A DNA stretch of 64,000 bases from Isoetes taiwanensis (GCA_021234155.1 JAJEKV010000008.1:16404006-16468005), one strand, 5' to 3'; positions 21,277-34,663 are shown, numbered from the stretch's first letter. A program made the numbers and translations. Notes: generated from the sequence alone by a model not told the origin.

Positions 21277-22360
21277 ATGATGGTGGTGATGCGTGTGAAA
21301 GAAGACTTTATTTTTACTCAGGAAGAACTGAAGTTATTTGTGTTGTGGCAAAGAGCAAAGGAAGAAAAACAAGGTGAGTTTAAGTGGTGATTTTGACTTC
21401 AATTTTTGCGGAGACTTGGCAATGGTTGGGGACGAAATGTCACTTGAGAAGTCAATGGCTTGTTGTCACAAACATTCAAGATTTCAATTCTTGGCGCAAG
21501 AAGAGGCCCCTAGTCAACCTAAAAGAAAAACAAAGGGTATGGCTTGTTGTTGGCGGCGATGTGGTCTTGATGAAGACTTGTCTGCCAGACTTGCCAACGC
21601 TTTGTGAGGCAAGACTAGAGGAGACAACACAAGGAAATGGTCATGGACACATGTTTGGCGTGGTCAATATGATGATCAACTATGTAAAAGCGTAAGTAGA
21701 GATGATGAGGAGCCATGAGAACAAGTAGCGACTTCTTTGGGAAGAATTCAACACCTTGTTGCACAAGCGAGAATTACCGAAGGCGAGCCTGGGCCTTTTG
21801 AACATGGAAATGCAAGACCAACACAAGAAGGGGTGAATTAGATGGCTTAGGCTTTGGTTGCTCGTGGCAACAAATGATAAGAGGTGTTGAACTGTCTTGC
21901 ATGGTCATGGGTGGAACACTCCTCCATCGGGCATGGTTGACCTCGTCAATGCATCCCTTTCAAGTTGCAGAGTCAACAAGCTACATGGATCTTTGCCTAT
22001 TAGCAATAATATGTATCGAGAATGAACAAGCGATTGTTAGGTCAACAAGTTACAAGGATGTTGCCTATTAGTAATAATATGTATCCATTGAACAAGCAAT
22101 GGCGGCACACCAAGGACGAAGAAGCAAAAAGATCATGCCCCAAGCGTAATATTTATCGGGAATGAAGAAGCAAGGGCTGCAAAGGATGAAGTGGCAAAAG
22201 ATACATTGTGCACGCCCTCCTTTGTCCAAGTGATGACACTCGTTTCGACTATTTTGACAACAAGGATCTAAACCAACCAAGATATAAATGTAGGAGGTGC
22301 AAGAAGAGATGGACACTCGGTGGCAAACTGAGGCAGCGACGGGTTATTGAGATTGTATAG
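21277..22360 (+). CDS. Diverged paralogue of the acidic-repeat/Dof-like gene (frames interrupted)
   Basis: The ATG at 21277 opens 37 codons rich in Glu and Lys. Later frames contain MACCHKHSRF, MACCWRRCG and, at about 21570-21660, TCLPDLPTLCEARLEETTQG, which parallels LFDEGLPAFCDARLEQSGGA of the main gene. At 22223-22360 one open frame reads CPSDDTRFDYF, NKDLNQPRYKCRRCKKRW and TLGGKLRQRRV to a TAG stop. Known Dof fingers read C-P-x-C, T-x-F-x-Y-x-N-N, L-x-Q-P-R-x-x-C-x-x-C-x-R-x-W-T-x-G-G, so the second cysteine pair, the W and the G-G are all in place. The second cysteine of the first pair is not visible, perhaps through a lost codon. The product ends soon after the finger. Several frameshifts remain, so it may be a pseudogene or a base-calling casualty. 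Confidence 0.6.
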
Positions 22361-22770
22361 CTGCTACCCATCATTCACATGTATGCAATTGTACAGCTGT
22401 CATTTGTAAAGACTCTTAAGATGTTTTGAATTATTGAATTCATGTATCGGATAAGCTTCATTCTCTTTTAAAGCGTGCTTACGGTGGTTTCTATGTTACT
22501 CTAATATTCTATTTGGTTTCTTTATTTCTCTGAACTTGTATTTAGATGTGCAGCTCTTATGGTTGATATAACCTAGAACAAGAATGCTAAATAATTGACC
22601 ACGTAGCGTTCTTTGCTTGCAATAGACTTGTTCGCAACAAAACCTGCATACTAGTCCTTTCTCATAGAATTCAAAGTTCTTTATGTCACTTTGTAGACTT
22701 TCGACATACCTAACCTGCCTTTAAGGCCAATAACCTGCCTAGAGACTAATAATTTTATTTGCCTGGAATG
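22361..22770. other. 3' flank of the paralogue, nothing recognised
   Basis: AT-rich sequence, no gene seen. Confidence 0.5.
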
Positions 22771-24000
22771 CTATGATTGCAAACATCATAGAGCCTTTTG
22801 TCATCAAACCATGGCAGTAGGAGAGCCACGCTGTGACAGAAGTGTAGGACTAAGATTTTTAGTCAATAAGTAGATCCAGAATGTGTTTTGTTACATTAAT
22901 ATCCTAATTAGTAAGCATTTGTTGCGTGGAAGGTTGGCGATTGGGTATATTATACTAGTGAATGGCAAGAAACTAGGCATTCAGTACAATGTCTATGAGC
23001 TTCCAAACACGATGTTAACCATAGAAGCATCTTTGAAGGCAATTAGTGCAGCAAAGGATGGTTTCTAGAAAAACTTTTGTCCTGAAGGCAAAAGATACTC
23101 TCAAATTAGATTATGGCATGCACAATAAGATTTGCAGAATCTCCATGGAGTTTTGGCAGCAAAGATGGGCTTCGCTGGCACAATGATTGCATAGGGATAT
23201 GGCCCAAACCAAAAAGGAAAAACCAGGAATAAACTATATTGTCATTAAGCCATGGCGTTAGAATGGCCACTTTGTGGATGTGAAGTATAAGAATAAGACT
23301 TATGGACAATAAATAGATCCCGCACTTGTTACTTAAGCTTAAGGTAGTGCTCAAAGACACTTACATATATGTTTGATCCTAATTTGTAACCATTTATTTT
23401 GTGTGAAAGTTTTTGCAACAACTAGGCATACTTCAAGAGTGAATGGCAAGAAACTAGGCGATCGGTGGTAAAATTCCATGAGCTCGCAAAATACGTTGCC
23501 AACCATAAAAGGATTAGAAGGCAATTAGAACATTGCTTAGGGTAAACATTGCTCAAGGCATAAGATTTCATTATAATGAGTGCATATAATTAACCCCAGC
23601 TTCGGTTGTTAACTGGCCCTTCTCATCTCATTTATTTTGCGCCGATCTACATTAGTTAGGATCAGTCCAGACTATGGGATATGCAACAGGATTTGTAGGA
23701 ACTCCATGGATTGTTGTCATCAATTCTTAAGTTCTCTGGCACAACATAGATAGTTAGATGACTTTGATGAGATGTTTTATAAAGATGCTTGTTTCTTAAC
23801 CTGGCAGGTATAATCCATATGTATAATGTGTCCAAACCCATGGTTTGTTTCAAAAGAAATTCGTCCGGGGAAAGCGGACTCTTTGTGAGTTCAGTTGTGG
23901 TAATCACCTTTTGGCTTTCCTTGAATTATGATAATTGCAAAAGACCCATTATTATTGGCACAGAATCCTTCACCGCATTGATGGATAGTAAATAGATCCC
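22770..24000 (+). repeat. Three-fold degenerate repeat of about 450 bp
   Basis: Landmarks recur. ATGGCAAGAAACTAGGC occurs at 22963 and 23443. TT(T)GCAGAATCTCCATGGA and TTTGTAGGAACTCCATGGA occur at 23130 and 23693. A segment ending AATA(A)(G)TAGATCC occurs at 22865, 23310 and 23988. The best-preserved frame, 22883-23068, ends YELPNTMLTIEASLKAISAAKDGF-like, with its relics in the second unit. The units may be decayed copies of one exon. I do not recognise the protein. Confidence 0.45.
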
Positions 24001-24021
24001 AAACATGCTATACGCTTCACG

Positions 24022-24440
24022 TTATGTCCTCCGTAAGTGAAGTACCCTATAGTGCGGCTTCGTAAGTTGGCGGTGATTATTAAAGGTATTGGGATGAGGC
24101 GGTTGGAAGTTCGGGGAGTTAGGCTGATTCCGTGGAGAAGTTAGTTTTGCGGTGGATGTTATAATCTCGGAGTTGAAGGACAAAGGTGGCTTCCATGCCA
24201 ACAAAAAGAAATGACTGATTCTTTTGCAGCTAAATCAGCTGCATCATGGCAGGCTGGCGCACTACATGTTGTTGTTATAAGCTTGGCAAAAGCACATGAT
24301 ATTCCTTGTGTTAATGCCGAAGAGTAGTAAAAGGAGTTTAGAGTTTGTTATGGAAGTTTATTAATATCCGTTCCTTCAATAGTTTATATCTTTATGCTGC
24401 TTGATACAATCTCTTTGAAGCTTTGAGGAGAAATACTTTC
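24022..24440. other. Intergenic, nothing recognised
   Basis: Contains a G-rich stretch (24060-24190) with CG-heavy sequence resembling the error-prone pattern elsewhere. No supportable gene. Confidence 0.4.
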
Positions 24441-24444
24441 AAAG

Positions 24445-24917
24445 TTGCTTCTACCAAAATATTTAGGTAACTTTTTATCTCTCGAGTTAGCTCTCAAGTT
24501 GATCACAAGTTTCATTGAAGACGAATGTAAGCTCTTACATTTTGACCACATTGGCACAAATCTTCTGCTCAATTATTTTCATCGTTGTAGGAGTAGTCGG
24601 CATCCTTTCCCATTCAGGTTGTTACTAGAGTTTGCTAAAGCTTTGTCTGTTGTACTTAAGGGGTTCACATGGTCAGCTATATGATGAGGCTAGATTGTAT
24701 TGCAAAGAAGGAAAAGTTGGAGGGCTTGGTTAATTGTGCTGCACTTTCAAGTGACAAACTGAGAGAGGTGATTGTTTCAGATTTTTCATGTTCACTTGGA
24801 GATGTGGCGTTGGCTTTGAAAAAAGAATATGAGGCATTGAAAGACCTTCTAAAATCTCTTGGAGTTCAGAAGACGGTGAAGTGGAGAATTACCTGCCCAA
24901 CAATTCCAAAAGTTTAG
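24445..24917 (+). CDS. Unrecognised open frames, possible exons
   Basis: Two overlapping plus-strand frames lie back to back: 24445-24684 (79 codons, Leu-rich, ending LLEFAKALSVVLKGFTW) and 24669-24917 (82 codons, containing LREVIVSDFSC and ALKKEYEALKDLLKSLGV). They look more protein-like than chance because of amphipathic helix character and a coherent charge pattern. A possible acceptor, TTTTTGCAG, lies at 25032-25040 with an acidic frame after it (DEHEEDDVNPMDPFY). No family is recognised. It may be a decayed or split gene. Confidence 0.3.
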
Positions 24918-25439
24918 AAACAAATTTGGATCCGGATAAAAGTATCATATCTGAGGATCATACATCTCATCTCCTATCTCATCTCTGACATGTTCAAATC
25001 TGTAGTTTATATTAAGTAGCTTTATGTTTTTGCAGATCATGAAGAATATAGATGAGCATGAGGAGGATGATGTAAATCCCATGGACCCTTTTTACATGTT
25101 ATATCCATCAGATTTGTCCAAGGAATTTTACATCTCTATCGTGACACTGAGTACATGTGCCTGTCATTTCTTGTCTTTTGTGATCTTGAGATTTACATGA
25201 GCCCGACCAATTTGGTTTATGTTTGCATTCTCTGTCTGATGTTTGCCATCCAATTTTAGAAAGACCAGCAGTCTAGAACTTGTGCAGCTATATAAGAAAA
25301 GAAAGAAAGGAAGATCTTTGAGCCCTTGAATAACTTAGCTTCGAGAAGTCTATTTGTTCAGCAAGGAACGGAATTCTTCTACAGAATCACATGTAGTGCA
25401 TAATTCTTCTACAGAATCACATTGACTTACAGATTTCAT

Positions 25440-27610
25440 GATTCACCGGTCAGCTAAGTTTGGAAGCTGCTGCTTATAAATATCTCTTAGGAAATGCAAA
25501 ACGGTGTGCATTGGGAACACTTGATTCTTATTCTAGACATGGCTTGACTTGCCAAGGTTTCTCCCTTATCCCTTGTCCTAATAACGATCTTAGTTGTTGC
25601 TTTGGTAAACCAGAGGCTCACTTTTGAGACAAATATTCAAATATAGCACATTTGTTAGTGCTCAACTCAAGTTTGCACAATTCATTTTGTATTGCCTGGG
25701 GGTATTCTCGCAGTGGTTGGGACTGTATTGTATTCAAAATAGTATCTTTGTGTATGTTTGAGTTGCTTGTTTGGTTTCAAGGCATATTTCTATTCTATGG
25801 GTTTATTTGTGGTTTTTTCTCGATGGTACCAAAGAGGAATAGATGAAACAATTTTTGAAAAGTTATGTTTGGCGGAACGATGTAAGCTACCAATTTTGCA
25901 TGTCGAGGACCGTCGGCTTGATCTCCTGTTTGCAAAGGGGCTTGATGGCTGGGTTTCTTTGGGAGCGCATGATGAGCTTCATGCTACATTCACGGCCTTG
26001 TTCATGTTTCTGGCCCATTTGCGTCCCTAGGTTACTTAGTTGGATTCAGGCTTGGTTGGGGTCAAGCTAATAGTCTAGGAATAAAATATCGGATATGGCC
26101 AATTTGAGTATACAAAATAGTCAAATTTATTGTTGTCGACCCAAAAAATTGGCAGGCGTTCTGGGGTAATTTTTTGTTTCTAGATTCCTTGTGCTTTCTT
26201 GCTTGTGATACAAATGTGTCTGGAGGTCCAATTCCTTCCTGGAAGTGGAATGAAAAGAATGGTCTCTTGTGATTGTAGGTTGTAGGCAACATGCATGAGC
26301 TCGTTGATTCATAGGGTTTTTGGATTCAGGTAAAAGGAAAGAGTTTGCAATTGGAAGGAATTTCTTGTAGCGAAAGCTCTATTGGAGCAGAGGGCGTCTT
26401 CCTTCGTTCAAGATGAAAGCTTTTTTATATAAAGAAAGAGCAACATGCAAAGGAAGAGCTCTGTGTTTTTTATTTGTATTGTCTCGCTCTGGTGAGGCTG
26501 TTTGCGGCTTGAAGGTTCGATTCCTCCGGCCTGACTTACTGCCGAGGAGGGCTTTTGGCTGCTATGATTGCTTTTTACTGATGTTTCTAACCATTGTGAT
26601 GTAAATATTATCAGGGAATTATCTGCTAAATGTGATAGACCATTGAGTCTCTTAATTTTCTTTTTTACCATTGGAACTTGCATTTCAATTTCTGTTCAAA
26701 AAATTTGTGGTTGTGGATCTGGCACAATACAGGGAATATTTTGCAAATCAATGGCCCACAATAAAAACTGAAAACATCATATTAATATCACATAGACAGC
26801 AAACATCCCATCCCAAAAATGCTCAATTTAGTCATCAAACTTCACTTTTCATATGTAAATTATGGTGTCAACACTTAAGCAATAGACAATTAGATTTTGT
26901 TTAGACAAATACTCTATATAAAAACAAGAATTTATTATCACCACTACAAATACTGTAGCAAAACACTTTAGACATGGTAATGGCGAGGGATTCTGAGACA
27001 TTCATTGACCAACCTCAAGTTCGAGCTCAAATAAGTTTCTTTATTTGTGAATGAACCTTCTATTGCTTGTATTTAACCTAATGCTACACATCTCCTTTTA
27101 TTTACGGAGGTCCAATGATCTTGCACCACCCGGTAGTTTGAATCTTAAGCTTGGTCGGAATATTAGGCCGAGCTCCAAAAAACAAAAGCGATTACGTACA
27201 CATACAAATAATCAATTTTCTTTACCTAGGAATAATTAGAAACAATTGCAAACAATAGTTTGACAATTATCACGCTACATTTTTTCAATGCTCCGTATGT
27301 TCTTACATTGTACCCTAAATGATTTGACTTGACAATATCTTTCATTTCCTTGGATCCGCGACTTTTAAGTTCCTTGCGGTTAAGCTTTTACGCTAATTTG
27401 TTGAGAGTCTGTTTCCATTAAAAGCTTCTATAAAATATCCACCAACCGATTCTCGGACTTAGGAGTTGCGGATTATGATCAAAACACAAGCTATCCGAAG
27501 ATTCAAGCGATGAAATTCGCCAAGCCGAAGCGACTAGATAAGCATTAAAGTATCCTCTAGTGCCTTGCAACCACAATATTTCATGATGTATATTTGTATA
27601 GTTTGTCGAC
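25440..27610 (+). repeat. Local tandem duplication, unit 1
   Basis: Parts of this block recur at 28440-29400: 25470-25590 pairs with 28450-28570 (GTGTGCATTGG(G/A)AACACTT), and 26815-27600 pairs with 28625-29385 (GCTCAATTTAGTCATCA to TTTCATGATGTATATTTGTA). Unit 1 has about 1.2 kb not found in unit 2. Open frames at 25758-26030 and 26568-26771 are not recognised. Confidence 0.65.
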
Positions 27611-28160
27611 ATTGGTGACTCCTCAAGGTATAAAGGATTTGGATATTGTTTGTGGTGGATGAAATTTGGATAATGCATTTATGCCTGGAAATGCATTGCC
27701 TCGTGTAATATTTGAGTTTTATTCATTTCGTAGATTCTGAGATGATTGTCGTTTACATATTCCTGCTAAGCAGTGTAATTTGATCTTCTGCTTGAAATAT
27801 AAAGAAGCTTGTATGCATATGTCATGATTCCACTGCCATATGCTGACTATTTTTACAAAGACGGCATGCGTGCAATTTTTATCTACTATGGGCCAGCTAC
27901 TATACCACCATCAACTCCCTGTAATTGATAAGAGCATTATTGTTCATGGGCATGGTAGCACATGATCTGTCTTATTGCAACCTTGAACTACCAAAGATGG
28001 AATGCTTTTATGAGGAGGCACACGATGCCATTTTCCACTTTTCAGATAATTAGACTCCAAGAGCAGGCTTATTTCTCTCTTCATTATCTTAGCTCTGTGT
28101 AATCTTATAAGTTTCACAAGCCATGTAATAGATTTGTGACTATATATTTTGATTAGATGC
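27600..28160 (+). repeat. Diverged third copy of the start of the duplicated block
   Basis: Matches 57-590 (and 30360-30890) in order, from CTCAAGGTATAAAGGA through GATCTTCTGCTTG(G/A)AATA to TTTCACAAGCCATGTAA. It has clear substitutions and a 45 bp internal difference, so it is much older than the 21 kb duplication. Confidence 0.75.
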
Positions 28161-28439
28161 AACTCAAAGATGATTTGGGTAATATACTTGCATTAATGCT
28201 ATTCCATTTGTAAGTATCTATTCAATTACTATGCTCGGGTTTGGAGATTTGATTGTCGGTTAGAACTGCTTGGCTAGTCTTGCCTCCGGTTCCTTGCCTT
28301 TGATGCTTGAAACCAACTTAAATAATAGCTATCAATTACTTTTTGGTTAATAATCGTTATTTGGGTTCCTTCTTCCTAAAGATTTCGTCTTTTCTATTTT
28401 TGGTGCTAGTGCTACAGAGGAGGCGATTATCCGTAGGTT

Positions 28440-29400
28440 TTGAGTATTTATAAGCCGGGCTGCTTATAATATATTTCCTAGAAAAATGCAAAAGCGGTGT
28501 GCATTGGAAACACTTAGTTTTTACTCTAGACATGGCTTGACTTGCCAAAGGTTTCTCCCGTTCTCCCTTGTCCTAGCCAAGGGTCTCGCTTTGAGAGAAA
28601 TATGCAAATATAGCATATTTGTTAGTGCTCAATTTAGTCATCAGACTTCACTTTTCATCATTTAAATTATAGTATCAACACATAAACAATAGACAACTGG
28701 ATTTTGTTTAGACAAATAGTCTCTATAAGAACAAGAATTCATTATCGCCACTACAAAATCGAAAAAAACACTTTTGACTTGGTATTGACCAAGTTACTGC
28801 ACATTCATTGACCAACCTCAAGTTCAAGCTCAAATGAATTTCTTCGACTGTAAATAAACCCGCTACTGCTTGTATTTAATCTAATGCTACACATCTAGTT
28901 TTATTTACAGGAGGCCCAATGATCTTGCACCACTGGTCGTTTGAATCTTCGCTTGGCTCCAGAATATTAGGACGAGCTCCAAAAAATAATCAATTTTTTT
29001 TATCTAGAAATAATTAGAGCAATTGCAAACAATCATTAGGCTTGTATATATGCTAGGTTTTTTCTCAATGCTCCTATATGTTCTTACGTGTACCCTAACC
29101 TGATTTGACTTGGCAATATCTTTCATTTCACTTTCAGATCATAAGTTCCTTGCAGTTGAGCTTTTTTGCTAATTTTTTGAATCTGTTGCCATTAAAAGCT
29201 TCTATAAAATATCTACCAGCTGATCCTCAGACTTAGGAGTTGCAGATTATGATCAGACACAAAGCTATCCAGAAGATTCAACCGATGAAATTCGCCTAGT
29301 GAAGCATCTTGATAAGCATTAAAATATCCTCTAGTGCCTTGCAACCATAGTATTTCATGATGTATATTTGTACAATTTATCAAACATTCTTATTACTACC
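28440..29400 (+). repeat. Local tandem duplication, unit 2
   Basis: Partner of 25440-27610. Here CAG and CTG are intact (CCAGCTGATCCTCAGACTT) where unit 1 reads CCAACCGATTCTCGGACTT. The same CHG-context difference therefore occurs outside the main duplication. Confidence 0.65.
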
Positions 29401-30303
29401 ATGGTTTTTCCCTCACAACAAGATTGTCTCTTTAGTTCTATTATGTATGAAAAGAGAGAGGGTATGAGACGAAGCTTCAAGAGGTGCGTTTGAGTTGGTG
29501 TGCTAACAAAGTGTGTTATTCATTGTTTGTCAAGGATTTGGGAGGTAATGCGTTTGTGCTAAGAGACTGTCATTTTTTGCATTCATTGTTAGGCAGGCTC
29601 TAGTATGCCAAGACATGTTATTTTTTGCATTTCATTGTTTGCAAGCAATAGAGAATAAGTGGAATGAGAATTTGCGTTGCTTGGCAAGGTGTTAAGAACA
29701 AGAAGCGGAATAGGAAATGGCATACCGTTTTGCTTTTGATGTCTCGCAAGTAGTCGAGAATATTAATTTGAAGGTTTGACTATTTTGTGCCTTTATATGA
29801 AAAGTGTGCCGTCAATTTGAGCCCAGGCCTAACAACATTCGTCTCCGTTCTTGTTCATCTCTTAAATCTTGCATATTTATCTACATTGTCATCCTTGGAA
29901 GGACCCTAGGACCGCAATAAATCTAGCTCTCTAAATTGGTGCTCCATCATTGTTCATGTATCATTTTCCTCATTTGTTTCAAGTTTTCTTGAGTTTATGA
30001 AAAGCATTCAGTTCATTCAATTCGATTCAATTCAACTCAACTCAACTCAACTCAACTCAACTCAACTCAATACAACACAATTTAATTCAATTCGTTTTCT
30101 GTTCAATCACTACACAACATGAAGAACTAATATTGATATCCATCTATGTCTATATGTGAAAGGCGTAATCGTTGTTCTCTCTTGAACCATTGCACCGCCA
30201 TTATATCCCTGATTGCTTCTGTCCCTTTCCAACTCTACCAAATTAAAGTCTCCAACCAATAACCATGCGATATTTGCCCAAGCTGAAGAATTTTACTTCT
30301 CAT
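29400..30303. other. Intergenic DNA before copy 2, with CTCAA repeat
   Basis: No gene seen. A simple repeat of CTCAA/TTCAA units runs from about 30014 to 30090, roughly 210 bp before the start of copy 2. Confidence 0.6.
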
Positions 30304-32684
30304 AGTATGCTCGTTAGTGAATCTTGGATATTTTCCTAATGACCTTTTTCAATGACTTCTCAAGGTATAAAATTTGGACTATGGTTTTGGCGGATGATTT
30401 GGATAATGCATTTATGCCAGGAATGTATTGTCTGTTGCTTATACTTTTTTAGAATCTTTAATATTTGAGTTTTATTCATTTCATAGATTCTGAGGTGATT
30501 GTCGTTTTCTAATTCTTGCGAAGCTAAGAAGTGTAATTTGATCTTCTGCTTGGAATATAAAGAAGCTTAGCTATGGAGCAATCTATTATCTTCTATGCAT
30601 GTGTCATGGTGCCATTATCATATGCTGACTGTTTTTACAAAGAGGGCATGAGCTACTGGACCACCATCAACTCTCTATGATTGATAAGAGCATTGGTGTT
30701 CATGGGGGCATGGTAGCACATGATCTGTCTTGTTGCAGCCTTGAAGCACCAAAGCTGAAATGCTTTTCTAAGGAAGCACATGATGCCATTTTCCATTTTT
30801 TAGATAATCAGACTCCAAGAGCAGGCTTGTTTCTCTCTTCATTAACTTAACTCTGTATAATCCTATAAGTTTCACAAGCCATGTAAGATTTGACAGCTAA
30901 ACGTGAAATTGGTGAAAATGTTGTATTGCCTACACATGCTGCAAACCATGAGTTGTCACAAAATAAACACAAAGGGCTCCTCTTCATATTCCATATGATT
31001 ATTGTTGTGCATGTCTACTAAAAGTTACCAAAAGTTACCAAAAACCAACTGGAACCAATATTGCGACACTTGTATTGCCTACTTCTGTTGTTCAGTCATG
31101 GCTAGAGGGTTGTACCTTTGCTAGTTCCAACTATTGTGATATGTAAAAGTTTAAAAGTTTTTTCATCGGCAAAGACGCTTTGGATCCTCCATCTATATAT
31201 AGGATTTAAAACTTAAGTATAATTCTAAGTGTCAAAATATCAGAATGATTCAACTCAACCCAAGCCATGTTTCATTCAACCTCAGCCTAAGCAGCGTCAT
31301 CGCCCCAAGGCCTCTATCCCATGCATCACCGCCATGGCCACATATAAGGTAACTCTAAAACACCGGGAACAAGGTAATAAAATGTCATCTCTCTTACTAA
31401 GGGAGCTAGAGAGACAACTTTGCTCATGGGCTTGCTGCTTGCATTATGGCCTCTATCATCGGGTTTCTTAGTGTTGCACACATTATGGCTTGGGATTCCA
31501 GTGTTTGATTTATAGTATGGTGTTGTTCTAGAAGGATTGTGCTATATTTTTTGGTGTAAAATATAACTAAAAATGATATGTTGAACGTTTTTCAATGGTT
31601 TTAATGGCATTGTATATTCCAATGGTTGAATAATAAAAAATTAAAGCACTTAAACATAGTAATATCCCATAGATATTAATAAGGCCATTCCTCACTACTA
31701 TATTGTATTCCAGTCCATTTGTTTCAATGTTTCTTCCCAGAGACAACCTGGACATGCATCAAAAAGTAAAATGCATATATGAAATTATCAGGGGTTAATG
31801 CTAGTAATTGCATCTCCTACAAGAAGATAACTAGTTCAAGGAAATGAAAAGGAACATGATGAAGCTCCATGCTGGTTCTATACATCAAATCGACATCTAT
31901 CAAACCCAATTTATGTCCATGTATCTGCAAACCACCCCAAAATAGAGCATTCAAGTTGGCCTGCACATGAAGTAGAATAACACAAGTTGCCTTGTTTGTT
32001 TGCCTTGTTTATTTAAAGGAATAAACTTTAGTTAGACGATAAGGCTCAAGTTTTGCAAAAGTGGCCTTTATCTTTATCTTTTTTGTACCTTGTACCTACG
32101 CAAGATTTAAAAGTAGCCCCTTATCTTTATCTTTTTCTACCCTTGTACCCAAGCAAGATTCATTCTTCCATCAATTTGAGTCGGACATTATAGTGTCGAT
32201 AGCCATATTAACATGATCGGAAAATGTGATAGCCACAACGATTGTTTAAAAGTGCAACGTGATTATTGAGCTCGACTAGTCTAGCATATATCCATATGAA
32301 GAAACAATTTTCTGTTGTTCATCCAAATGACCCAATGTTCATTAAACCCTATGCAATCATTTATGTATATGTTTCTATAGGCATGTTGTGATGTGGAATG
32401 GCAAGAGGGAGGCCATTCCACGTATTGGCCACCAAGGTGGTGAGTGGAGCCTTGGCCGCTGCGATAAATTTCTTGTTGATTTGAATATGTAGCACAATAA
32501 CAGGGGGTTACTTTTAGATTTTTGTACGTTTTTTCACATGGTTTTTCTATGATTTCATTGTTGTATTCGTTGAGGTGTATTAAATAGTATTTCTAGAGTG
32601 CACCCTTTATGGGCCGTTGATTTTCATTAGTTGGAACAATCCGGGGGTTGTTGTCGTTCTCTGCATGTGTTTGTGCATGAACAC

Positions 32685-32797
32685 TGCGTATGCATGTGCA
32701 TGTGCATGTGCATATTGCGATGCATGCATGCATGTGCTTGTGTACGGCATGTGCAAGTGTAAGTGCATGTGTGCATGTGCATGTGCATGTGTACTTG
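32685..32797. repeat. TGCATG microsatellite, copy 2
   Basis: Counterpart of 2380-2492, interrupted by CATATTGCGATGC and TACGGCATG. Confidence 0.85.
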
Positions 32798-34213
32798 CCC
32801 TCTTGGATTCTTGTTGTGCGAGTGGATTTTTTTGCCACGAGGTGATTTTTTTTGCTCATACTTGCAAAGGTATTTGTTTTTAATGTTTTTCTTAGTTAGC
32901 ATAATGATTTTTTTTTACAAGGGTATTAGTTTCCTAGTTCTACAATGTAGTCTTTCCAAAACCCGCCTTTGTTTTAGCAGATTCAAAAGAGTATAGAGTT
33001 TAGGCCCCTCGTTTGCTTCCAACTCTTGGATATTCCTGGCCTGCGGATTGTTCATAGTAGCCACCTTTAGCTTTAATCAACAAACGGATTCTTATGCACA
33101 CGACAGACGGATTATTCCACGCCCTTTTTTGAGTCATGCAGATCAGTCAAACAGTGGCCACAAGAATGCATTTATATTGTAGGTTTGGAACTTTAATCGA
33201 ACCAGAAGGTGAATCATGCATTACCTTTAAGCTAGAGATAGAGCATCCAAAATCATATGGATTGATAAACAATGGTTTCATTGTAAAAGAGAAATAGCTG
33301 TAGCTGAATAACAACACGTGGAACGCTAACAGAGCAAGCGGATCAGACAATGTGATCTTAATAATTGAGAAGATAAAAAGTTTGGCAGACCTATACCCTA
33401 AACAGGAGGGTGAAATCCTTGCAGGCTACCAACCGTGGTCCAATACAGACTCCAAGATCTTTTATTTCTAACACAGACTCTGATTGTCATTTCTCTGATT
33501 GTCATTGAACAACATTGATCAGTGATGCTGTGGAATTCAGGATACTGAGAAGACTCTGGAGCAAGTCAGTGTGGTGTCAGATCTTCTCAAATTCTTGAAC
33601 GAGTCTTGGACTCCCTTCCATGCCACTGGTATGAGGATTTGCTACCCCATAGTTTATAATGTTTAGATAGATTGAGATTTGTTATTAATAACGGAAAGAT
33701 GAAAAGCATGTATGTTAACACGGGTTATTTATTCATTCCCTCGAGAACAAGATAAAAGGTCCATGGGCAAGACTGGAAGGCGATTTTGTCGTAAGCAACC
33801 TCGGGTCAAATTAACAATGCCATATCGAACTTGGAAAGAGGGTTCATCAGTTTCTAACTGCAACTTAGCACTGGTCAGTATAGGTGGGAATGAATTTAGC
33901 CAATGGCTTGATTGATGGCAATTTGGCATCACAGAAATAGAATGTCTCATGTGTAAGACTTGTTCATTATTAATAAATTCTATTATTACATACATACTAC
34001 TACCTCATGTATATTAATATTGGTATTGGTATAATATTATATGTCTAATTCTATGCAATGTTTTCGTTTCCATAATTTGAGCACCTCTAGTTTGTTAGAT
34101 TTGTGAGGCTATGATATACCATCCATCATTAGAGTATTAGGTAATGTCTATATCTACACCCCTACACCATCCTTAAGGTGAAGAAGGCCAAAAATTTTAG
34201 TTAACACAAACCA

Positions 34214-34663
34214 TTAACACACAACTACCTTAAACATTATTAACACAAACCATTACATTTGACACATTTAAATAAAAATCCCCCCTTAAACCCCCTTTGG
34301 TTTGGGTGCATATTCACGGGGGGGTTACGTAGGGCTAAAACGAGAGCCCCAAAAACTTTACAATACATGTACAAAATTAACACCATTAAGTACATTCTTC
34401 TCAAACCTTATAGTATTTTGCAAACCTTAATATACTCAGATATTAAAAACTTGTACGTGCATACCCCACAAACGAGGGATTGCTATGTGCCGGTCCGGAT
34501 CTTGGAATAAAGGGCAAATATGCCCATCCGACAAATGCTCTCGTTGCCGGAGTAACCTTAGTGTGAATATGCACCCAAACCAAAGGGGTTTAAGGGGATT
34601 TTATTTAAATGTGTCAAATGTAATGGTTTGTGTTAATAATGTTTAAAGGTAGTTGTGTGTTAA
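34214..34663. mobile_element. Foldback/MITE-like element, copy 2, core inverted
   Basis: Same flanks and arms as 3913-4355, but the core between the arms reads as the reverse complement: here GAGAGCCCCAAAAACTTTAC lies next to the left arm, in copy 1 GTAAAGTTTTTGGGGCTCTC lies next to the right arm. Confidence 0.85.

Noticed and set aside
26505-26560. tRNA-like GGTTCGATTCC sequence
   Set aside because: A T-arm-like stretch is present, but the T-stem has a mismatch and I cannot build a D-arm, anticodon arm or acceptor stem upstream.
30014-30090. CTCAA repeat as a telomere-like or CRISPR-like array
   Set aside because: The unit is a 5-mer unlike plant telomere repeats and there are no spacers. 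It is a simple repeat.
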